From: Mariniflexile gromovii
GTDB taxonomy: Bacteria > Bacteroidota > Bacteroidia > Flavobacteriales > Flavobacteriaceae
Reading direction: 5' to 3'
DNA: 64,000 nt
Assembly: GCF_017814435.1 (NCBI RefSeq)
Contig: NZ_JAGJCB010000003.1
Coordinates: 1-64,000 of the forward strand
Below the pieces are notes generated by a model. The model searched no databases, was not told the origin of the DNA, and saw only the letters and a list, made by a program, of their open reading frames with translations. The position numbers were made by a program, and so were the translations under genes. Positions 38,476 through 47,101 of the stretch are shown piece after piece; positions within the stretch are counted from its first letter, which is position 1; every line of letters begins with the position of its first letter.

Positions 38476-38506
38476 GACCTCACAGGTTTTCAAAACCTTT
38501 GAGGTC
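38476..38506. repeat. Strong hairpin between asparaginase and GH92 genes (REP-like)
   Basis: Arms GACCTCA-C-AGGTTTT and AAAACCT-T-TGAGGTC pair over 14 bp with one mismatch, followed by TTTAAT. I recognise the GACCTCACAGGTTTT pattern as a frequent flavobacterial intergenic repeat. Inside the operon it may act as an attenuator or mRNA stabiliser. Confidence 0.7.
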
Positions 38507-38525
38507 TTTAATCAGATAAAAATAC

Positions 38526-40748
38526 ATGTATAAAGTAGTTTCTTTTTTAATCATCTTTTTTTGCGGTGTTACCCATGTATCATCACAAGAACCTGTTGAA
38601 TATGTAAATCCTTTTATTGGCACTTCAAACTTTGGGGCTACCAATCCTGGAGCCATTGCGCCCAGAGGTATGGTAAGCGTGTCACCATTTAACGTAGCCG
38701 GGAAACAAAATGTTTTAGAAAAAGACAGTCGCTGGTTGTCAAACCCGTATGTTAATGAAAATACATTCTTAACAGGATTTTCCCATGTGAATTTAAGTGG
38801 CGTTGGTTGTCCAGATTTAGGCGTGATTCTATTAATGCCAACCACGGGCGCTATCGAAACAAATCATTTAAAATATGGTAGTGCATATTCAAATGAAAAA
38901 GCAAAACCAGGATATTACAGTACATTTTTAACAAAGTATGATGTACAGGTAGAAACCACTGCAACAACCCGAACAGGGGTTTCAAGATATTCATTTCCTA
39001 AAGGAGCCTCCAATATATTATTAAATCTTGGTTTAGGGTTGACAAATGAAGCGGGTGCTTCTATAAAAATTGTGTCGCCTACCGAAATTGAAGGTATGCG
39101 TACCGTTGGGTCTTTTTGTTATTACAAACCAGAAGAAGCATATCCAGTTTATTTTGTGGCAAAGTTTAGTAAACCTGCAGATGCATACGGCGTATGGAAA
39201 AAACCTGCAAAGTATAACGGAGAAGAAGCGCAGTGGATGCCTTATAACGGTAAGGCAAGATTGATGGAAGGCTATCGAAAAGAGGTTATAGGCGATAGTA
39301 TTGGAAGTTATTTTACTTATAATTTTGATAAACCAACACAAATAGAAGTGAAAGTAGGCGTGTCGTATGTAAGTATTGAAAATGCGCGCGAAAATCTGGA
39401 AAAAGAAACCCAAAATGCATCTTTTGATGACATATTCAGTAAAACAGCTTCATCTTGGAACGAAAATTTATCTAAAATAAAGGTTGAAGGAGGTTCAAAT
39501 GATGATAAAACTATTTTTTACACGGCGTTATATCATACCTTAATTCATCCAAATATACTTAATGATTATAACGGTGAATATCCAAAAATGGCAACGCGCG
39601 AAACCCTAAAAACAGCAGGGACACGGTTTACAGTTTTTTCATTTTGGGATACTTACAGAAATTTGCATGCGCTTATGTCGTTAGTATACCCTAAGCAACA
39701 ATCGGATATGGTAAAAAGCATGTTGGATATTTATGATGAAAGCGGTTGGTTACCAAAATGGGAATTAAACGCTACGGAAACCACTACCATGGTGGGCGAT
39801 CCAGCAGGTATTATTTTAACCGACACCTATTTAAAAGGGATTCAAGATTTTGATGTTGAAAAGGCATACCAAGCCATGGCAAAAAGCGCCGATGCCCTGG
39901 AAAATAACCCGTTAAGACCCGGTATAAAAAACTATATAGAAAAAGGCTATTTAACAACCGAGCAGGAAGGTTCGGTTTCAACCACGCAAGAATACAATGC
40001 TACCGATTTTTCAATAGCATTACTTGCCAAAGCATTGAATAAGAAAGAAGATTATAAACGCTTTTCAAAGCGTTCCATATCGTATCGGGCATTATTCGAT
40101 AAAAATTTAAAACTCTTACGTCCTCGTAATGAAGACGGAACGTTTTACGAACCATTTAATCCGTTGGCGGGTGCAAATTTTGAAAAAAACATTGGTTTTA
40201 TAGAAGGCAACGCATGGCAATATGCCTTTATGGTGTCGCATGATATTAAAGGTTTAATGAAGTTAATGGGAGGTTCAAAGGCGTTTAGCAATCAATTACA
40301 AAAAGTGTTTGATGCCAATCAATTTGATATGGCCAACGAACCCGATATTGCTTACCCATACCTGTTTAATTATGTAAAAGGCGAGGAGTGGCGTACACAA
40401 AAATTGGTTGCTGAATTAGTTAAGCAATACTTTCAAAACAAACCAGCAGGACTTCCGGGTAATGACGATACGGGAACTATGTCTGCTTGGTTAATATATA
40501 GTATGATGGGTATTTATCCCATATCTCCTGGCGAACCTGTTTACACGATTACAACACCTGTTTTTGATAAGGTAACGATTGCTTTAGATCCTAATTATTA
40601 TAAAGGAAAAGAACTAATCATAGAAAAAACGGGAGCTAAAGATGGCGTTATTAAAGATGTTTATTTAGGTGATGCGCTTCATAAAAGTTACTTTATTCAG
40701 CATTCGGATTTGGTAAAAGGCTCAACATTAAAAATCAATTTAAATTGA
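38526..40748 (+). CDS. GH92 exo-alpha-mannosidase
   Basis: The 740-residue protein has a type I signal peptide (MYKVVSFLIIFFCGVTHVSSQ), so it should be periplasmic. GH92 motifs include YVNPFIGTSNFGATNPGA, FSHVNLSGVGCPDLG, SFWDTYRNLHALMSL and EGNAWQYAFMVSHD. Two active-site regions differ from the first GH92: ANEPDIAYPYLF in place of GNEPSHHIAYLF, and NDDTGTMSAW in place of NEDCGQMSAW. This suggests a different alpha-mannosidic linkage preference. Its stop codon lies 2 bases before the start of the PNGase F-type gene, so the two are probably translated together. Confidence 0.94.
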   Translation: MYKVVSFLIIFFCGVTHVSSQEPVEYVNPFIGTSNFGATNPGAIAPRGMVSVSPFNVAGKQNVLEKDSRWLSNPYVNENTFLTGFSHVNLSGVGCPDLGVILLMPTTGAIETNHLKYGSAYSNEKAKPGYYSTFLTKYDVQVETTATTRTGVSRYSFPKGASNILLNLGLGLTNEAGASIKIVSPTEIEGMRTVGSFCYYKPEEAYPVYFVAKFSKPADAYGVWKKPAKYNGEEAQWMPYNGKARLMEGYRKEVIGDSIGSYFTYNFDKPTQIEVKVGVSYVSIENARENLEKETQNASFDDIFSKTASSWNENLSKIKVEGGSNDDKTIFYTALYHTLIHPNILNDYNGEYPKMATRETLKTAGTRFTVFSFWDTYRNLHALMSLVYPKQQSDMVKSMLDIYDESGWLPKWELNATETTTMVGDPAGIILTDTYLKGIQDFDVEKAYQAMAKSADALENNPLRPGIKNYIEKGYLTTEQEGSVSTTQEYNATDFSIALLAKALNKKEDYKRFSKRSISYRALFDKNLKLLRPRNEDGTFYEPFNPLAGANFEKNIGFIEGNAWQYAFMVSHDIKGLMKLMGGSKAFSNQLQKVFDANQFDMANEPDIAYPYLFNYVKGEEWRTQKLVAELVKQYFQNKPAGLPGNDDTGTMSAWLIYSMMGIYPISPGEPVYTITTPVFDKVTIALDPNYYKGKELIIEKTGAKDGVIKDVYLGDALHKSYFIQHSDLVKGSTLKINLN

Positions 40749-40750
40749 AA

Positions 40751-41935
40751 ATGAAAATCAAAATAATCATAGTATTTATAGTTCTATTTTCTAATCAAAT
40801 ATTAATTTCTCAAAATGCTACCGAAAAAATTATTTTCAAAAATCAGATAATCAATTTCGGAAAAGAAGACCCAAATCAAGATACAGATGTTATAAGGCTT
40901 CAAGGAGGACGAGTGGTTTTGAAAAAAATAACTGTTCCAAAATTTCCAAAAGGCACTGATGTTTCTATCAAATTATCATTACAATCCAATGGCGATAGAT
41001 GGGATAAATCGGGTTCCTGTTTTGTGGTTTCAGACCCAGATCAAATTTCAATTATAGATGTATCGAAAGGCGAAAAAGAATTTCCAAAAATGTCCTGTAT
41101 CAGTGAAAAGCATGGCGGTGTTTTAGCTACTGAAGATTATAAACCTGTTGTAGAATTATTGCGATTTATGACGCCTTTTGGGGTTGGGTTTTACAGTAAT
41201 GAGGAAGGTAAGCACAGAAAACCCGTATATATACCTAAATGGGAAAATCAAGTTGTTTGGAAAGAAGATGTATCGCATCTTGAAAGTGTTGTTACAGGTA
41301 CGTTTTATATTGGTGTTTGGATTGATACTTGGGTAAAAGAGGGGTACATTATAGATTTGAGCTTATCGTATTCTAACAGACCAAGAAAATCGACTCAGGT
41401 TATTCCATTAATAAACACCATTAGCTATGTAAAAGGACAAGGGTTGCCATATTTTTTTGCTGAAAAGCCTTTAGATTATACATTTGAATTGAAAAAGAAC
41501 CTTAAAAAAGCAAAATTACATTATATAACGACAGGTCACGGTGGTCATAGTGGAGGTGATGAATTTACTAAAATAAAGAATAGCGTATATGTTAATAACA
41601 AATTAGTGTTAGATACTATTCCTTGGCGCGATGATTGTGCGTCATTTAGAAGGTTCAACCCTACCTCGGGGGTTTGGTTAAGAAAAGATTCAACCGCCTA
41701 CATGGATCGTAATACCAAAACATATCAAGTAAAAGAAATCGAGGAACGTTTAGCGTCTTCTGATTTATCACGATCTAATTGGTGTCCAGGCTCCAAAGTA
41801 GAACCATTTGTTGTTGACTTAGGAGATTTAAAACCGGGAAAACAAACATTAAAAATTACTATTCCAGCTACAAAAGCAGAAAAAGACAAATCAAACCATT
41901 GGCTGGTTTCTGCTTATATTACTTATGAAGATTGA
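40751..41935 (+). CDS. PNGase F-family peptide:N-glycosidase
   Basis: The ATG at 40751 gives a 394-residue protein with signal peptide MKIKIIIVFIVLFSNQILIS. It resembles the flavobacterial amidase that cleaves the GlcNAc-Asn bond and releases whole N-glycans. An N-terminal jelly roll contains GDRWDKSGSCFVVSD (Asp85 aligns with the key Asp in the WDR segment of PNGase F). The second jelly roll has TTGHGGHSGGDEFTKIKNS (Glu271 aligns with a catalytic Glu) and RSNWCPGSKVEPFVVDLGDL, matching the WCPG block. It is longer than the classic enzyme, with an insertion around residues 95-135. It closes the N-glycan run; a hairpin follows. Confidence 0.9.
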   Translation: MKIKIIIVFIVLFSNQILISQNATEKIIFKNQIINFGKEDPNQDTDVIRLQGGRVVLKKITVPKFPKGTDVSIKLSLQSNGDRWDKSGSCFVVSDPDQISIIDVSKGEKEFPKMSCISEKHGGVLATEDYKPVVELLRFMTPFGVGFYSNEEGKHRKPVYIPKWENQVVWKEDVSHLESVVTGTFYIGVWIDTWVKEGYIIDLSLSYSNRPRKSTQVIPLINTISYVKGQGLPYFFAEKPLDYTFELKKNLKKAKLHYITTGHGGHSGGDEFTKIKNSVYVNNKLVLDTIPWRDDCASFRRFNPTSGVWLRKDSTAYMDRNTKTYQVKEIEERLASSDLSRSNWCPGSKVEPFVVDLGDLKPGKQTLKITIPATKAEKDKSNHWLVSAYITYED

Positions 41936-42216
41936 ATGATGAGTTTTCTACCAACACCTTTTTAGATTTGTTATTGGTCGAACTAATTTTAGCCTGTGTT
42001 ATTTTGTTCTTTACTTTATAACTGTTAGTTTAAAATTGGTTTAGTTTATAGTTTTAAAGGGAGAGGTTTAAATTAATGTCTCCCTTTAATTTAAAAGTTT
42101 CACTAAATTTAATGATCTTTTAAACAAATTAAGCTGTTCTTTCTAAAAAGCAATATGGCTAAAAACGACTGTTTAGGTTCTAATGAAGTTTCAAAGGGGT
42201 TAGATAGTTTTGAGGA
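41936..42216. other. Spacer between the N-glycan run and the sulfatase run
   Basis: There is no gene in this stretch. It holds one terminator-like hairpin (listed separately) and leads into the direct repeats upstream of the next sulfatase gene. It is the longest gap in the plus-strand run, so a transcript boundary is likely. Confidence 0.6.
42054..42089 (+). terminator. Terminator-like hairpin after the PNGase F-type gene
   Basis: A perfect 11-bp stem (TTAAAGGGAGA at 42054-42064, TCTCCCTTTAA at 42079-42089) with a 14-base loop lies 118 bases after the stop codon. The T-run that follows is weak, so termination may be partial. Confidence 0.6.
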
Positions 42217-42246
42217 GTGTACATTTTATTTGATGCGTGTACATTT
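42217..42246. promoter_or_regulatory. Tandem direct repeat GTGTACATTT, candidate operator
   Basis: GTGTACATTT occurs at 42217-42226 and again at 42237-42246, start-to-start distance 20 bases (about two helical turns). It lies just upstream of the sulfatase run. LytTR-type regulators bind paired direct repeats with about this spacing, and such a regulator is encoded at 27956-28669. The link is an inference. Confidence 0.5.
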
Positions 42247-42296
42247 AAAATATAATGACTTAAAAAATGAATAAAACACAATATTTAAATAAAGTT

Positions 42297-43895
42297 ATGG
42301 TTAAAAAAAAGTTAATTTCATTGGGTTTTTTAATGATTGTAGTCTTTTTAAATGGCTGTAAAAGTAAAGAGGAAGCAAAAAAATCTAGCAAACCAAACAT
42401 CGTATTTATCATGACCGATGACCATGCCTTTCAAGCTATAAGCGCTTATGGGCACGGATTGAATAACACCCCAAACATTGATAGAATTGCCCATGAAGGC
42501 GCCATTTTCAACAAAGGTTATGTTACCAATTCCATTTGTGCTCCTAGTAGAGCTGTGATGCTTACCGGAAAGCACAGCTTTGTAAATGGAAAGATTGATA
42601 ACATTAGCGCGTTCAATTGGGATCAGGATAATTTTGCTAAATCACTTCAAAAATCAGGCTATCAAACTGCTTTAGTTGGAAAAATCCATATGGACGGATT
42701 GCCTCAAGGGTTCGATTATTCTTGTGTACTTCCTGGTCAAGGCGAGTATTATTCGCCAGATTTTATTGAAAATGGTGAAAAAAAGAACATCCCAGGTTAT
42801 GTAACCAGTATTACCACCGATATCGCATTAAACTGGCTTAAAAACAAAAGAGAAAAAGATAAACCTTTTTTATTGCTTTATCACCAAAAAGCTCCACACA
42901 GAACTTGGATGCCAGAGGAAAAGTATTTTACACTTTTTGAAGATAAAACGTTTGCACCACCAGCAAATTTCTTTGACGATTATGAGGGAAGACCTGCTGC
43001 TGCAACACAAGAAATGAGCATTTTTAAGGATATGGATTTGGTATACGATCTTAAAATGCTGGACAAAGAAGGCGATATAAAAACCAAGTATCGCGAGATG
43101 TTCCAAAGAAAATACGATAGAATGACCAACGAGCAAAAGGCCGCTTGGGATGCCTATTACGACCCTATTATTGCCGATTTTAAAGCTAAAAATCCACAAG
43201 GTAAAGATTTGGCTTTATGGAAATACAATCGGTACATGCACGACTATTTTAGAACCGTACAATCTGTTGATGATGGTGTTGGGCAAGTGTTGGATTATTT
43301 AAAGGAAAATGGCTTAGAAGAAAATACCATAGTTGTTTATACTTCCGATCAAGGTTTTTATTTAGGGGAACATGGTTGGTTTGATAAGCGTTTTATGTAT
43401 GAAGAATCGTTTAGAACCCCTATTTTAGTTAAATATCCTAAAGAAATTAAGCCAAGAACGGTTATTGATGAATTGGTACAAAATTTGGATTTTGCTCCCA
43501 CGCTTTTAGACTATGCTGGAATAGAAATACCAAAAGATGTTCAAGGGGAATCTTTTAGAAAATTAGTAAACGGTACATCCAGTGAATGGAGAGATGCCAT
43601 TTACTACACCTTCTATGAGTTTCCGGGAGAGCATAAAGTGAAACGTCACTATGGCGTACGAACAGATCGATATAAATTAATCCATTTTTATTACGATATC
43701 GATCAGTGGGAATTATACGACTTAGAAAAAGACCCATCAGAAATGAAAAATGTGTATAACGATCCATCTTATGCCGATGTTAAAACCAACATGCATCAGC
43801 AATTGGAAAACATGAGAACCAAATATGGCGATAGTGATGCATTAAACCAAACTCATTTAAGCAGAGTCTTAAAAGGGAAAGCCAATAACCATTAA
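42297..43895 (+). CDS. Family S1 sulfatase, lipoprotein (CAPSR site)
   Basis: The start at 42297 gives MVKKKLISLGFLMIVVFLNG followed by the acylated Cys21 (532 residues); an alternative ATG at 42267 adds 10 residues but sits only 20 bases from the direct repeats. The formylglycine site is C81-A-P-S-R. Metal residues are D41-D42 (IMTDDHAFQA) and YTSDQGFYLGEHGWFDKRF. The GEHGWFDKRF block, shared with the sulfatase at 51107, occurs in sulfatases that act on GlcNAc-6-sulfate among others, so GlcNAc-6-sulfate is possible but unproven. The next sulfatase gene follows after 30 bases. Confidence 0.93.
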   Translation: MVKKKLISLGFLMIVVFLNGCKSKEEAKKSSKPNIVFIMTDDHAFQAISAYGHGLNNTPNIDRIAHEGAIFNKGYVTNSICAPSRAVMLTGKHSFVNGKIDNISAFNWDQDNFAKSLQKSGYQTALVGKIHMDGLPQGFDYSCVLPGQGEYYSPDFIENGEKKNIPGYVTSITTDIALNWLKNKREKDKPFLLLYHQKAPHRTWMPEEKYFTLFEDKTFAPPANFFDDYEGRPAAATQEMSIFKDMDLVYDLKMLDKEGDIKTKYREMFQRKYDRMTNEQKAAWDAYYDPIIADFKAKNPQGKDLALWKYNRYMHDYFRTVQSVDDGVGQVLDYLKENGLEENTIVVYTSDQGFYLGEHGWFDKRFMYEESFRTPILVKYPKEIKPRTVIDELVQNLDFAPTLLDYAGIEIPKDVQGESFRKLVNGTSSEWRDAIYYTFYEFPGEHKVKRHYGVRTDRYKLIHFYYDIDQWELYDLEKDPSEMKNVYNDPSYADVKTNMHQQLENMRTKYGDSDALNQTHLSRVLKGKANNH

Positions 43896-43925
43896 TACCA
43901 TATATATCAAATTAAATCAAGCAAA

Positions 43926-45440
43926 ATGCAAAGTATATCAAAAGCATTATTACTGTTAATATCAATAACGGCGTTTATAGGTTGTAAAACGAAAGCCCAA
44001 GAGGAACCAAAAAAACCTAATATCTTATTTCTTTTTACAGACGATCAACGCGGTGGAACCATAGGCGCCATGGATAAGTATCATGTGCAAACGCCAAACA
44101 TTGATCAATTAGTTCATGATGGTACATCGTTTACAAACTCATACATTTTAGGAGCAACTACGGCAGCTGTTTGTTCACCTAGTAGAGCCATGTTAATGAC
44201 CGGGCGACATTATTTTAATATTGAGCCTAATGTTTATGCCCAATTTGCCTACCCTAAAGAAGAACAAGGGAAAAGCGACAAGCTAACATTTCCAGAATAT
44301 TTTAAATCGCATGGTTATACCACATTTGCAACTGGTAAACAGCATAATGGCGAAATATGGTTAGAACGCGGTTTTAGTGAAATTAAATCGGCCTTTTTAG
44401 GTGGTATGACAACACATTTTGGCACCAAAGTGAGTGATTATACGCCAGAATCCGGATGGTCTAAACCATATAAAAACGAAACTAAATTTAGTAGCGAAGT
44501 ATTTGCTGATGCTGCTGTTGGTTTTCTAAATGATTATAAAGAAGAAAACCCATTTTTAATGTATGTGGCATTTACAGCGCCACACGATCCGCGTACACCT
44601 CCTCAGGAATTTGAGGATATGTATCCAACTGAAGCTATAGAATTGCCTAAAAATTTTATGCCGCAGCACCCTTTTGAAATTGCTGATGAAAAAATTAGAG
44701 ATGAAGTGTTAGTACCATTCCCAAGAACGGAAGCCATCATTCAAAAGGAAATAGCAGATTATTACGCGATGATTACAGCTACCGATGCTCAAATTGGTCG
44801 AATTTTAAAAGCCTTAAAAGATTCTGGAAAGGCAGATAATACCATCATTGTTTTTGCTGGGGATAACGGATTGGCACTTGGGCAACATGGCCTTTTAGGG
44901 AAACAAAGTGTATATGAACATAGTGTTAGTGTGCCTTTAATTTTTGTGGGTCCTAATATTCCTAAAAACCAAAAGAACGGTGCTTTAGCCTATTTGCATG
45001 ATGTGTTTCCAACGTTGTGCGGTTTAACGGGGTTAGAAATTCCAAAATCGGTAGAAACTAAAGACTTATCGCCTGTGATTAAAGGCGATGAAAAAGAAGT
45101 ACGAAGCAGTATGCTATATGCTTATAATTCATGGCCCGGTGAAGCTTTTAATCCAAAGGTAAATAATGGCGGCGGACATCGCGCGGTGCGAAAAGGCGAT
45201 TTTAAATTAATTGTAAGTTCCAAACATGATGTGTTTACATATCAATTATTCAATGTGAAAAACGACCCTTGGGAACTTAATAATCTAGCAGAAGACAACG
45301 CCTATCAAGATACCCGAAACGATTTAATGTTAGAGTTGAAAAAACTAATAACAGATGTTGGAGATCCTGCAGATTTATCTAAAAATGAATTCGGACTTTT
45401 CGATCATCCTGAAGATTACAATTTTAAAAACAAAAAATAA
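43926..45440 (+). CDS. Family S1 sulfatase, lipoprotein (CSPSR site)
   Basis: The 504-residue protein has a lipobox (AFIGC, Cys20). The active site is C83-S-P-S-R within ATTAAVCSPSRAMLMTGR. Metal residues are D39-D40 (LFTDDQRGG) and VFAGDNGLALGQHGLLGKQS, the latter different from its neighbour's GEHGWFDKR. It therefore probably removes a sulfate at another position or sugar. The second gene of the first plus-strand sulfatase pair; the GH29 gene starts 1 base after its stop codon, which suggests translational coupling. Confidence 0.93.
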   Translation: MQSISKALLLLISITAFIGCKTKAQEEPKKPNILFLFTDDQRGGTIGAMDKYHVQTPNIDQLVHDGTSFTNSYILGATTAAVCSPSRAMLMTGRHYFNIEPNVYAQFAYPKEEQGKSDKLTFPEYFKSHGYTTFATGKQHNGEIWLERGFSEIKSAFLGGMTTHFGTKVSDYTPESGWSKPYKNETKFSSEVFADAAVGFLNDYKEENPFLMYVAFTAPHDPRTPPQEFEDMYPTEAIELPKNFMPQHPFEIADEKIRDEVLVPFPRTEAIIQKEIADYYAMITATDAQIGRILKALKDSGKADNTIIVFAGDNGLALGQHGLLGKQSVYEHSVSVPLIFVGPNIPKNQKNGALAYLHDVFPTLCGLTGLEIPKSVETKDLSPVIKGDEKEVRSSMLYAYNSWPGEAFNPKVNNGGGHRAVRKGDFKLIVSSKHDVFTYQLFNVKNDPWELNNLAEDNAYQDTRNDLMLELKKLITDVGDPADLSKNEFGLFDHPEDYNFKNKK

Positions 45441-45441
45441 A

Positions 45442-47094
45442 ATGACTTTTCTAATTCCATATAAATCAACCAAACTTTTAAAAAAACATCTTTTTGTATA
45501 TCTGATTTTTACGGGGTTACTTTTTTTGAGTCCTACGTATTATTCGTATGCACAAGAAAAAGATTTATCATGGGAAGAATTAGCAAAAGAATACGAATGT
45601 CCCGAATGGTTCAGAGATGCTAAATTTGGTATTTGGTTCCATTGGGGGCCACAAAGTGTACCAGAACAAGGTGGTGGTTGGTACGCGCGCCACATGTACA
45701 TGCAAGATGTGGGCAAGCAAACCTTTGGGAAAATGGCCTATTTATACCATAATCTTACCTACGGTCACCCTTCAGAATTTGGTTTTAAAGATGTTATAAA
45801 TTCCTGGAAAGCCGAAAAATTTGATGCCGATGCTCTTATTAAATATTCAAAAGAAAATGGTGCTAAGTACATTGTAGCCTTAGCGAATCATCATGACCAT
45901 TTTGATTTATTCGATTCTTCGTACCACCCATGGAATTCAGTTAATGTAGGTCCGAAAAAAGATATTATCGGGGAATTTGAAAAAGCAACCCGTAAGGAAG
46001 GTTTAAAGTTCGGTGTTACCAGTCACGACGATCGTTTTTTAAACTGGTGGCAACCCGCTTTTGGTTCCGATGAAAGTGGCGAATACAAAGGCGTTCCCTA
46101 TGATGGACGCTTAACCAAAGCCGATGGAAAAGGCAAATGGTGGGAAGGTTTAGATCCTGCAGATTTATATGGTCCTGCACCAGAAAATCGCACGCCAGAA
46201 GTGATTGAAGAAATTAAGGAAAACTGGCAAAAACGCCATATTGAGTTGGTAACCAAATACAAACCTGATTTGTTATATAACGACGGATTTAGTTTTACCT
46301 ATGGTGAATATGGTAAAGAAGTAGCCCGCACACTTTACAACAATAATTACAACGAAAATGGTTCTGTGCAAGCAGTGATGCTTTTAAAAAGGAATGAGTT
46401 AGGTACTGTAAACGAAGTAGAATCTGGTGGAAGTAACGCCCTTCGCGATGAACCTTGGCAATCTGAAATCACCTTTACTGATTGGTTTTATAAAACCGAT
46501 AGACATTTAACCCACGATACACGTACCATTTTAGAAATGCTGATTGAAGCCGTTAGTAAAAATGGAAACCTGTTGCTTAACATCGAATTAAAACCAGACG
46601 GTACCATTCCAGGCGAATTGAAGGTAATAATAGATAATGTGGGCGATTGGTTAAAAATAAATGGTGAAGCTATTTATGGTACCAGACCTTGGAAAGTGTA
46701 TGGCGACGGTAAAAGTGTTCGAGGTGAAAGTGAGCATGTTGAAGGCGGTGAGATACGAAATGCCGGTGATGATATTGAAGAAAAAACCAAAAAAGGAGAA
46801 CATTATAACCAAAGAACCACAGCATCACCAGAGTTTGCTTCAGACGAAGTTCGATTCACCACAAAAGGAGACGATTTTTATATTACCGTCATGAACCCTA
46901 AAACAGGCGAATTTGTAATTCCTTCCTTCGGAAAAGCAAGTGAAGTGAATCCTGGAAATCTAAAAACATTAACCCAGTTATATGACGGCAGAAGCATCAC
47001 GTTTAAACAAACCAACAAAGGTTTAAGTATAAACATGCCTGCAATAAATGGTAAAAGCTACCCTGTAGTTTTAAAAGCGAAATTTAAAAAGTAA
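45442..47094 (+). CDS. GH29 alpha-L-fucosidase
   Basis: I start at 45442 (550 residues); the open frame reaches back into the upstream gene. A signal peptide (LFVYLIFTGLLFLSPTYYSYA) exports it. The barrel shows WFRDAKFGIWFHWGPQSVPE, the usual GH29 opening, then YIVALANHHDHFDLFDS and LVTKYKPDLLYNDGFSF, in which Asp281 is the likely nucleophile of this retaining enzyme. A C-terminal beta domain follows. The long internal block with WWQPAFGSDESGEYKG suggests the subgroup with narrower linkage specificity, such as alpha-1,3/4-fucose. It would remove fucose from N-glycan core or antennae, or from a fucosylated polysaccharide. Confidence 0.92.
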   Translation: MTFLIPYKSTKLLKKHLFVYLIFTGLLFLSPTYYSYAQEKDLSWEELAKEYECPEWFRDAKFGIWFHWGPQSVPEQGGGWYARHMYMQDVGKQTFGKMAYLYHNLTYGHPSEFGFKDVINSWKAEKFDADALIKYSKENGAKYIVALANHHDHFDLFDSSYHPWNSVNVGPKKDIIGEFEKATRKEGLKFGVTSHDDRFLNWWQPAFGSDESGEYKGVPYDGRLTKADGKGKWWEGLDPADLYGPAPENRTPEVIEEIKENWQKRHIELVTKYKPDLLYNDGFSFTYGEYGKEVARTLYNNNYNENGSVQAVMLLKRNELGTVNEVESGGSNALRDEPWQSEITFTDWFYKTDRHLTHDTRTILEMLIEAVSKNGNLLLNIELKPDGTIPGELKVIIDNVGDWLKINGEAIYGTRPWKVYGDGKSVRGESEHVEGGEIRNAGDDIEEKTKKGEHYNQRTTASPEFASDEVRFTTKGDDFYITVMNPKTGEFVIPSFGKASEVNPGNLKTLTQLYDGRSITFKQTNKGLSINMPAINGKSYPVVLKAKFKK

Positions 47095-47101
47095 AAGCAT
47101 C

